This document shows, one piece after another, positions 1-4,555 of a stretch of DNA of 5,436 nt. The stretch lies in NCBI GenBank assembly GCA_934101745.1, contig CAKOSD010000083.1, positions 1 through 5,436 of the forward strand. Reading direction: 5' to 3'. The stretch comes from an uncultured Bacilli bacterium (GTDB lineage: Bacteria > Bacillota_I > Bacilli_A > RF39 > UBA660). Under the pieces are notes generated by a model. The model saw only the letters and a program-made list of their open reading frames with translations, was not told where the DNA came from and ran no database searches. Position 1 is the stretch's first letter; each line of letters begins with the position of its first letter. The position numbers and the translations under genes were made by a program.

Positions 1-15
1 CAAACTCTCATAAAA
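1..15 (-). rRNA. rrs: 5' end of 16S rRNA gene (partial, runs off left edge)
   Basis: Read on the minus strand, the window ends in TGAGAGTTTG, the start of the universal 16S 5' sequence (AGAGTTTGATCxTGGCTCAG). Only the first bases are present. The mature 5' end is placed near position 15 by aligning AGAGTTTG with positions 8-15 of E. coli 16S. The call is strengthened by a boxA and a strong promoter directly upstream, which together form a complete rRNA operon leader. Confidence 0.85.
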
Positions 16-57
16 AATAAAGTTTGTCCTAAGCTACTCAAATTGACTTTTTTACTT

Positions 58-72
58 AGTTTTCAAAGATCA
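58..72 (-). promoter_or_regulatory. rRNA leader boxA antitermination element
   Basis: The minus strand reads TGATCTTTGAAAACT, close to the boxA of Bacillus rRNA leaders (CTTTGAAAACT core) and to the E. coli boxA TGCTCTTTA. In the nascent RNA boxA binds NusB/NusE and lets RNA polymerase ignore terminators in the untranslated rRNA operon. It lies about 43 bases upstream of the 16S 5' end, as expected. Confidence 0.75.
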
Positions 73-86
73 TTTAACTTTTGTTT

Positions 87-108
87 TGCGCTTTCTTTCC
101 TTCGCGCA
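87..108 (-). other. GC-rich hairpin at the 5' end of the rRNA leader transcript
   Basis: The minus strand has TGCGC (108-104) and GCGCA (91-87) around a 12-base purine-rich loop. It is the only GC-rich stem in this AT-rich stretch. With the -10 ending at 114, the expected start is around G107, so the leader RNA would begin with this stem. Likely roles are protection of the 5' end or folding of the leader; this is inference. Confidence 0.5.
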
Positions 109-113
109 TTAGT

Positions 114-172
114 AATATATCAAATCTAATATTTAAAGTCAACAACTTTTTTAACTTTTTTATTTTTTTTTA
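114..172 (-). promoter_or_regulatory. rRNA operon promoter with UP element
   Basis: On the minus strand there is a -35 TTGACT (142-137), a 17-base spacer and a -10 TATATT (119-114). Immediately upstream (172-143) is a run of A-tracts (A9, A6, A6 separated by single T or GTT) typical of an UP element that binds the alpha-subunit C-terminal domains. Start is predicted near G107 to A110, giving a leader of about 92 to 95 nt before the 16S rRNA. Sigma-A type. A start at G would fit growth-rate control through GTP level as in Bacillus, but the exact start cannot be read from sequence. Confidence 0.85.
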
Positions 173-179
173 CATTTCC

Positions 180-508
180 GATTATTACTTAGCATTAAAA
201 CAATCAATTATATTTTATATTGGCTGTTTTTTTACGTAAAAACTAGGCAAATAAAGTGGCTCTTGTGAACATTTGATTAGTCAAATTTAATAAGTTAAAA
301 TTTTTGTTGTTTTAATATATTAATAGATATTAGGATGTTTATAGCATTTTTCAATATTATTTGCCTTAATTATTTTCAAGACAGTACAATATTTTTTTAA
401 AATTTTATTATTCCTAATAACTTTTCTATATTACCTATTATATAATATCTTAAAAATTCAAATATAAATTATCGTTGCTTTCTATAAGTAATTTAAATTT
501 TTTTCAAA
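180..508. other. AT-rich noncoding gap upstream of rRNA promoter
   Basis: I see no credible gene on either strand in this gap. It holds an imperfect AT-rich stem-loop (197-230, one A/C mismatch, one bulge) followed on the plus strand by T residues and bounded on the minus strand by TTTT, which could be a weak bidirectional terminator. It also holds a perfect 14-base palindrome centred on ACGT (229-242), a 6-bp inverted repeat ATTTGA/TCAAAT (271-286), and an extended -10-like TGCTATAAA (346-338, minus) with no convincing -35, possibly an upstream rRNA promoter. Confidence 0.4.
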
Positions 509-643
509 TTAAAGTATAGAAAACGTTCTGCATCCTTTTATTATTTTGTAGGCACTATGCTTTGAATTTATTACCTCTAATAATACTGATAAGACTAAGG
601 CAGATAATAATGTTATTAATTCAGCCTCAGACAAAACATACAT
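509..643 (-). CDS. possible 44-residue hydrophobic small ORF
   Basis: This ATG-to-TAA frame encodes 44 residues. The N-terminal half is a leucine-rich hydrophobic helix (residues about 8-22, ELITLLSALVLSVLL) and the C-terminal part is basic (SKHSAYKIIKG). No good Shine-Dalgarno precedes the ATG; the sequence just upstream reads CTACAAGAA. It lies in decayed DNA between the tnpB remnant and the rRNA promoter. I do not recognise a family. It may be a tiny membrane peptide, the remnant of a larger gene, or a chance open frame; the last is quite possible given its length. Confidence 0.2.
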   Translation of the reverse strand: MYVLSEAELITLLSALVLSVLLEVINSKHSAYKIIKGCRTFSIL

Positions 644-820
644 TTCTTGTAGTTATTGTTTTAGCATTTCTATCTGAATCCTGCAAATTTTTATAAACAG
701 CCTGCTAACTTACGATACTACTTTGCTAGTCAAGATAGAACAGAAGTTAATATGCTCATTACTTCCCATTTCAACTCTCATGAATGACTTTTTCTTACGA
801 AAATAATTGCAAAAGACATA

Positions 821-900
821 TGCTTCGATAATCACCACCGTACTTTTAAAATTCATTTTTACTTTAGGTTATTAGTCCCTTATAAACCAAAGGCTATTTT
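821..900 (-). ncRNA. remnant of tnpB-associated omega-RNA / IS right end
   Basis: Downstream of and overlapping the tnpB fragment's 3' end, the minus strand reads GGGACTAATAACC (about 869-857), a variable spacer, then a segment like GTACGGTGGTGATTATCGAAGCA (843-821, quoted in part). In IS200/IS605-type elements of Firmicutes, the 3' end of tnpB continues into a guide-scaffold RNA with a similar GGGA...AACC / GGT..TTATCGA(TG)AAGCA arrangement, ending at the element's right end. TAATAACC and GGTGATTA can pair with one mismatch. The match is from memory of the family and the terminal hairpin is not clear, so this is a decayed remnant at best. Confidence 0.35.
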
Positions 901-1128
901 TATTCCTTCGTTTAATATTTCATATAATATATTGATGCTGGCATTTATATCTCTGTCTAATGTGCTTCCACATTTACTACATTTATATTTTCTTAATTTT
1001 AAATCTTTCATTTCTTTATTTCTATGTTCCCAAAATGAACATAGTTGACTACTTGGAAAATAAATACTTACTTGAATAAACCTTTTATTCTCCGCCAGAC
1101 GTTTTTGCCTTAATTTAGAAACATACAA
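880..1128 (-). pseudogene. tnpB: 3' fragment of IS200/IS605-type tnpB
   Basis: The 82-residue frame matches only the C-terminal end of TnpB, the RNA-guided RuvC-type nuclease of IS200/IS605 and IS607 elements (about 370-400 residues when intact). Visible are FPSSQLCS (24-31), the linker KDLKLRKYKCSKCG (41-54) and the RuvC-III block DRDINASINI (58-67) with catalytic Asp60. The RuvC-I and RuvC-II parts are absent. The zinc ribbon is broken: the first knuckle, normally CxxCG, reads C30-S-F-W33-E, so its second Cys is lost, while C50/C53 remain. The apparent TTG start lies in the T-tract of an upstream terminator, so the fragment is almost certainly neither transcribed nor functional. No tnpA is seen. 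Homology fades before about residue 12. Confidence 0.85.
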
Positions 1129-1150
1129 AAAATGGAGCCTTACGGCTCCT
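1127..1150 (-). terminator. intrinsic terminator of the small RNA (and recG read-through)
   Basis: The minus strand reads GGAGCC-GTAA-GGCTCC (1149-1134), a perfect GC-rich 6-bp stem with a 4-base loop, followed by A and six T residues (1132-1127). On the plus strand the hairpin is followed by CAGGGGGTTTTT, so it works mainly on minus-strand transcripts. Confidence 0.85.
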
Positions 1151-1234
1151 CAGGGGGTTTTTGGTTGATTACATAAGTCACTTTAAAATCGTAAAATATG
1201 CAATCTGTTTTTTTCAGCATGACTTTATCATGCT
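1127..1234 (-). ncRNA. predicted ~108-nt small RNA downstream of recG
   Basis: A complete transcription unit without an ORF lies between the recG stop and the tnpB remnant. The predicted start (A1234, 7 bases after a TATGAT -10) is exactly the first base of a perfect 7-bp hairpin (AGCATGA 1234-1228, loop TAAAG, TCATGCT 1222-1216). A second stem follows, GATTGCATA (1205-1197) with TATGTAATC (1175-1167): 9 bp including one G-U, around a 21-nt AU-rich loop. Then comes an unpaired C-rich tract with CCCCC (1157-1153), and finally the terminator hairpin and T6. The stop of recG is 88 bases upstream of the predicted start, so the RNA has its own promoter. I do not recognise it as 6S, SRP, tmRNA or RNase P RNA. 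An alternative is a recG 3' UTR, but the promoter and the G-U-preserved stem argue for an independent RNA. Confidence 0.6.
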
Positions 1235-1240
1235 ATATAC

Positions 1241-1269
1241 ATCATATTATTTTTAGTAATAAATGTCAA
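1241..1269 (-). promoter_or_regulatory. promoter of the small RNA downstream of recG
   Basis: The minus strand has a perfect -35 TTGACA (1269-1264), a 17-base spacer and -10 TATGAT (1246-1241, five of six consensus bases). It starts 53 bases after the recG stop codon. The predicted start at 1234 coincides with the base of a perfect hairpin, which supports the assignment. Confidence 0.75.
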
Positions 1270-1321
1270 GTACACAAATAGAAAATATTTTCATATTTAC
1301 ACGTTATTTACATTTGCTTTA

Positions 1322-3292
1322 CTAATTAGTCTGTAAACTATTAATTATATCTAAATACAAAGTATTATTATCAAAATTATCTAAATATTCTTTAGAATCC
1401 TTGAAGGCCTGTAACCATATCTTACTATCCCGTTTAATATTGGCCATTTTAAAGTACATATCTCCACTTTGCCTTTCGCCGAAGATATCCCCTTCGCCTC
1501 GCATTTCAAAATCTTTTTCGCTAATATAAAAACCATCGTTACTTTTTTCCAAGACTCTTAGCCGGGGCTCATCTACTTTACTAATTAAGAAACAATAACT
1601 TTGCAAATCACTACGACCTACTCGCCCACGTAATTGATGCAAAGTAGCAAGTCCAAAAAGATTAGCATTATATATCATTATAACAGTGGCATTACTAACA
1701 TCGACCCCTACTTCAATAACAGTTGTAGAAACTAAAATTTTAAGTTTGCCATCTTGAAAGGCTTGCATGACGTCATTTTTATCTTTTTTACTCATCTTGC
1801 CATGTAGAATACCAACTGGATATTTATCCTTAAAGGCTAAATGAAATTTCTCTTCTAATTTTTTCACGTCATCTAAAGTATTATTACTCGCTTCTATTAA
1901 AGGGGCTACTACATAGATTTGGTGGCCGGCTTTTAAATTGTTATAGCATACTTTTAAGGCGGTTATTAAATCTTTATCTTCAATATATTTTGTTATAACC
2001 GGTTTACGACCATTGGGTTTGGTTTTTATAATAGATAAGTCCATATCGCCATATAAACCTAAAGCATAAGTTCTAGGAATTGGGGTAGCACTCATATAAA
2101 TAACATCTACGCCGAGACCTTTATTTTCAATTATATTACGTTGATTTACACCAAAGCGATGTTGTTCATCAGTTATAACAAGACCAAGATTTTTAAACTC
2201 TACTTTGGCATTTAAAAGGGCATGAGTTCCAACTAAACAATCAATGTTACCTAGGGCTAAATCATAAAGAACTTGTTTTTTCTCCTTAATACTATTACTA
2301 CCAACAATTAAACCAAAGCGAATATTCGGAGCCATTTTTTTTAAGGACTCATAATGTTGCCTAGCAAGAACTTCGGTGGGAGCCATTAAAGCACTTTGAT
2401 AACCAGCATAAGTATTAATGGCAATGCCACATAATCCAACAACGGTTTTACCACTACCTACATCACCCATAACTAATCTATTCATTTTAAATTTACTAGT
2501 CATATCATTATAAATAGCATTAGTTGCTTCTAATTGATTTTTAGTTAGATTAAAAGGTAGATTATTAATAAACTCATCCAACTTGGCTTTTGGTACTTCT
2601 TTTTTTATACCATATTTTTGACTTCTTAAATTTTTTAAATAATTAATTTTAAAAGCAAAGATAAAAAATTCTTCGTAGATGGTTCTTAATCTTGCTTTTT
2701 TTAAAGAAGTAATGTCTTTAGGACAATGAATTATTGTTAAAGCATCTTCTTTTTTTAAAAAATTATATCTTTCTATATATATATTAGGAATGTAATCATC
2801 AACATCGAACTTGGTATCAACGCAATTACTAAGTATATTTCTTAACATTTTATTATTAATACCGTTTACTAAATGATAGATAGGAACTATTTCATTCTTA
2901 TTTAAAACTTCAAGCCTGATATCACTCGCTGTAAAGTTATTGCAAAAAGAATCATAGTGGCCCGTTATACTTATATAATTACCCGGGATAAGACGGGATT
3001 TTAAATATCCCCGGTTAAAAATGGAAACATTAATAAAAGTTCCATTATATAAACACTTCATACTAAGTCTATTAAGACGTCCTTTCAAATAAGAGACAAC
3101 GGGACTGCTTACAATCTGCACGTTAATTGTGCCTTTATCTTGACTACAGGTTATTAAATCACTGATTTTTATTATTTCGTAACGATAAGGATAGTACTCT
3201 AAAAGTTCACCGAAAGTAGATATATTTAATTTTTTTAACAATAGTAAACTTTTATCGCCCATTCCTTTTATTTCTTCTAAATTCATTGCCAT
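1322..3292 (-). CDS. recG: ATP-dependent DNA helicase RecG
   Basis: RecG is a superfamily 2 double-stranded DNA translocase that reverses stalled replication forks and remodels Holliday and D-/R-loop branches in the cytoplasm. From the ATG at 3292 it is 656 residues, slightly short for the family (about 670-690). The N-terminal part holds the LKxLNI...YPYRYE entry and the OB-fold wedge (about 50-150). The helicase lobes show Walker A GDVGSGKT (276-283), APTEVLARQH, DEQH (375-378), SATPIPRT (401-408), STTVIEVGVDV, QLRGRVGRS (553-561) and the C-terminal GEGDIFGERQSG. All key residues are present. Start choice: TTG at 3301, ATG at 3292 and ATG at 3286 are possible; none has a Shine-Dalgarno, and the protein MNLEEIKGMGDKS from 3286 aligns best with known N-termini. 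An extended -10 ends at 3303, so the mRNA may be almost leaderless. Stop is TAG. Confidence 0.97.
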   Translation of the reverse strand: MAMNLEEIKGMGDKSLLLLKKLNISTFGELLEYYPYRYEIIKISDLITCSQDKGTINVQIVSSPVVSYLKGRLNRLSMKCLYNGTFINVSIFNRGYLKSRLIPGNYISITGHYDSFCNNFTASDIRLEVLNKNEIVPIYHLVNGINNKMLRNILSNCVDTKFDVDDYIPNIYIERYNFLKKEDALTIIHCPKDITSLKKARLRTIYEEFFIFAFKINYLKNLRSQKYGIKKEVPKAKLDEFINNLPFNLTKNQLEATNAIYNDMTSKFKMNRLVMGDVGSGKTVVGLCGIAINTYAGYQSALMAPTEVLARQHYESLKKMAPNIRFGLIVGSNSIKEKKQVLYDLALGNIDCLVGTHALLNAKVEFKNLGLVITDEQHRFGVNQRNIIENKGLGVDVIYMSATPIPRTYALGLYGDMDLSIIKTKPNGRKPVITKYIEDKDLITALKVCYNNLKAGHQIYVVAPLIEASNNTLDDVKKLEEKFHLAFKDKYPVGILHGKMSKKDKNDVMQAFQDGKLKILVSTTVIEVGVDVSNATVIMIYNANLFGLATLHQLRGRVGRSDLQSYCFLISKVDEPRLRVLEKSNDGFYISEKDFEMRGEGDIFGERQSGDMYFKMANIKRDSKIWLQAFKDSKEYLDNFDNNTLYLDIINSLQTN

Positions 3293-3302
3293 CACTAGCA
3301 AA

Positions 3303-3311
3303 ATTATAGCA
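3303..3311 (-). promoter_or_regulatory. extended -10 promoter of recG
   Basis: The minus strand reads TGCTATAAT (3311-3303), a perfect extended -10 (TGnTATAAT). No good -35 sits at the usual distance (TAGTTT at 17 bases), as is normal for extended -10 promoters. The expected start is A3296 or G3295, only 3 to 4 bases before ATG 3292 and 9 to 10 before ATG 3286. There is no room for a ribosome binding site. Confidence 0.6.
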
Positions 3312-3319
3312 AAAAAGCA

Positions 3320-3348
3320 TTGACAAAACTACCTTTTTTTATTAGTAT
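3320..3348 (+). promoter_or_regulatory. divergent promoter of plus-strand small RNA
   Basis: The plus strand has a perfect -35 TTGACA (3320-3325), a 17-base spacer and -10 TAGTAT (3343-3348, four of six, with the key A2 and T6). A TATATT at 3346-3351 is a better hexamer but has a 20-base spacer. The -35 overlaps the upstream region of the recG promoter on the other strand, so the two promoters are back to back within 50 bases. Confidence 0.6.
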
Positions 3349-3354
3349 ATTAGA

Positions 3355-3452
3355 TACCAATTTGCGTTACTGCAAGTTGGTGCTAGTATCACACTAGCCA
3401 ACCCCTTTTTATTCTTTTTGAGACAGTTATAATTAACTGTCTCCTTTTTTTT
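3355..3452 (+). ncRNA. predicted ~98-nt structured RNA upstream of recG
   Basis: A promoter-hairpin-hairpin-terminator unit lies on the plus strand with no ORF. The predicted start (about 3355) falls at the base of hairpin 1: ACCAATTTGC (3356-3365) with GCAAGTTGGT (3372-3381), 10 bp with one G-U and a GTTACT loop. Hairpin 2 abuts it: GCTAGT (3382-3387) with ACTAGC (3393-3398), loop ATCAC. Then come a C-rich tract CAACCCC (3399-3405), a T-rich linker and a perfect 10-bp terminator with T8. GTTGG (3376-3380) can alternatively pair with CCAAC (3398-3402), which breaks hairpin 1. It could be an independent small RNA or an attenuated leader of the regulator gene that starts 210 bases after the terminator. 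I recognise no known family. Confidence 0.55.
3420..3452 (+). terminator. strong intrinsic terminator, plus strand
   Basis: The plus strand has GAGACAGTTA (3420-3429), loop TAAT and TAACTGTCTC (3434-3443), a perfect 10-bp stem followed by C and eight T residues (3445-3452). On the minus strand the stem is followed by A residues, so the terminator is directional. No plus-strand protein gene lies upstream, so it must serve the predicted RNA starting near 3355. Confidence 0.85.
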
Positions 3453-3647
3453 GAAATAAAATTTTTGTGGCATTTTGGGCTCAACTGGTTATTCCAGTGC
3501 CTATTAAAATAGCGGTGAAATCTGGTATCTTACTGTTTTTAATGTATAAATTATTAAATTATAATGGTATTAATATTGTTATATTTAACATTTATAATTT
3601 ATATGTAATTAATTTTTAAGTTTTGGGAAAAATTAAAAATGAACAGT
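3453..3647 (+). promoter_or_regulatory. upstream region of the regulator gene, with candidate -10 and operator
   Basis: No gene is supported here. There is a small hairpin ACTGG-TTATT-CCAGT (3484-3498) in a slightly GC-richer patch. A TATAAT (3560-3565) is the best candidate -10 for the downstream regulator gene, though its -35 region is only T-rich. An inverted repeat TGTTA-tatt-TAACA (3577-3590) lies just downstream of it, in the position and size of an autoregulatory operator for an XRE-type repressor. All three are weak signals in AT-rich DNA. Confidence 0.3.
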
Positions 3648-3662
3648 AAGGGAGTGTTTTAG

Positions 3663-3923
3663 ATGAAATTAATGGATATTGTTGGTTTAAATGTAAAATG
3701 GTATCGTTATCAAGAAGGTTTAACGCAAGAAAAGTTTGCAGAAATGGCTAATTTTAAAATGGCTTATGTAAGTATTGTTGAAAATGGAGAAGCAAACTTA
3801 ACTTTAAATAATATCGAAATTATTGCCAAAACCTTAAAGGTTGAACCAGAAGTACTTTTTAATAAAGAAACCGCCAGTAAGGCTAAGGGTTTACCAAAAA
3901 GAGTTTATATGTATCAAAAATAA
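3663..3923 (+). CDS. XRE-family helix-turn-helix transcriptional regulator
   Basis: This 86-residue protein consists of one Cro/C1-type HTH domain (about residues 5-66) plus a short basic tail ending in PKRVYMYQK. The helix-turn-helix reads GLTQEKFAEMANFKMAYVS (19-37), followed by IVENGEANLTLNNIEIIAKTL, the classical scaffold with E-x-G between recognition helix and helix 4. No sensor, peptidase or toxin domain is present. AAGGGAG at 3648-3654 is a good Shine-Dalgarno 8 bases before the ATG. It is the only protein gene on the plus strand, convergent with rpe, with which it shares a terminator, and its TAA stop forms the base of that hairpin. Targets are unknown; autoregulation and control of the adjacent RNA are possible but inferred. 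It could also be an orphaned phage or mobile-element regulator. Confidence 0.9.
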   Translation: MKLMDIVGLNVKWYRYQEGLTQEKFAEMANFKMAYVSIVENGEANLTLNNIEIIAKTLKVEPEVLFNKETASKAKGLPKRVYMYQK

Positions 3924-3950
3924 GTGTATCGAAATCGTTACACTTATTTT
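3921..3950. terminator. bidirectional terminator between regulator gene and rpe
   Basis: TAAGTGTATCG (3921-3931) pairs with CGTTACACTTA (3936-3946), 10 of 11 pairs with a T-T mismatch and an AAAT loop. The plus strand continues with TTTT and the minus strand with TTTTT (from the AAAAA at 3916-3920), so it can end transcription both ways. Both arms begin with a stop codon: TAA of the regulator gene (3921-3923) and TAA of rpe (3946-3944). Confidence 0.8.
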
Positions 3951-4555
3951 AATTTGGCGATACTTTCATTATAATCATCACTTAAGCAAACGAAAGAGCC
4001 TGACACTACAGAATCAACATAATTTTTAACTAACATAACAGTTTTATCGTTAATACCCCCGTCAACTTCAATACGACCTTTATATACTTTTCTTAAAGTT
4101 TTTATTTTATCAACAGTATTGGGGATAAAATTTTGACCGCCCTTCCCAGGAATAACACTCATAACCAAAACCATATCAACATATTTAAGTAATGGTTTAA
4201 CGGCTTCGATATCAGTTTCTGGATTAATTGCCAAGCCCATACGCATATTATTATCAGTAATTTTAATAATAGTAGCGATTGGATTTTTTAAGACTTCATA
4301 ATGGACAATAAAATGTCTAGGATTAAATTGTTTACAATAGTCAATATATTTTTCAGGGTTAGCAACCATTAAATGAATTTCTAGAGGTTTGGTAAATTGA
4401 TTTAAATGCATTTCTTCTAAACTTAAAGAAGAACCGGATGTAAAGGTGCCATCCATAAAATCAACATGAATTAAATCACAGTCAGAAGCATTTAAGGCTT
4501 CTATTTGTTTAGTTATTTGGTATTTACTTTTTAAAAATGATACACTTACTTCCAT
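3944..4555 (-). CDS. rpe: ribulose-phosphate 3-epimerase
   Basis: Rpe interconverts D-ribulose 5-phosphate and D-xylulose 5-phosphate in the non-oxidative pentose phosphate pathway, as a cytosolic metal-dependent TIM barrel. The 203-residue protein is a little short for the family (about 210-225). Visible motifs: IHVDFMDG with metal/catalytic His30 and Asp32, EIHLMV with His61, MSVIPGKGGQNFIP (132-145, usually MSVNPGFGGQ), and VDGGIN with catalytic Asp165. All four metal-binding residues are intact. The N-terminal catalytic Ser segment is VSVSFL rather than the common PSILS. Its ATG at 4555 overlaps the end of rsgA by 10 bases and has GGAG at 4567-4564, 8 bases upstream, so the two are translationally coupled. 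The rsgA-rpe pair is conserved in Firmicutes. Confidence 0.95.
   Translation of the reverse strand: MEVSVSFLKSKYQITKQIEALNASDCDLIHVDFMDGTFTSGSSLSLEEMHLNQFTKPLEIHLMVANPEKYIDYCKQFNPRHFIVHYEVLKNPIATIIKITDNNMRMGLAINPETDIEAVKPLLKYVDMVLVMSVIPGKGGQNFIPNTVDKIKTLRKVYKGRIEVDGGINDKTVMLVKNYVDSVVSGSFVCLSDDYNESIAKLK

Noticed and set aside
1122..1128. TTG start of the tnpB frame
   Set aside because: The codon is made of the T-tract of a strong terminator and precedes the region of TnpB homology; the fragment is a pseudogene.
3293..3301. TTG or GTG start codons upstream of the recG ATG
   Set aside because: They lie at or upstream of the predicted transcription start, have no Shine-Dalgarno, and the added residues do not match RecG N-termini.
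3433..3559. Minus-strand frame reading KIPDFTAILIGTGITS, stop, AQNATKILFQKKGDS
   Set aside because: It looks protein-like but has no start codon and an internal TGA, and the window's genes use TGG for Trp, so a TGA-as-Trp reading is not supported. Probably chance or very old debris.
3841..4029. Plus-strand 62-residue open frame
   Set aside because: It overlaps the end of the regulator gene and the 3' part of rpe in other frames, crosses the terminator, and has no family features; it is a shadow.
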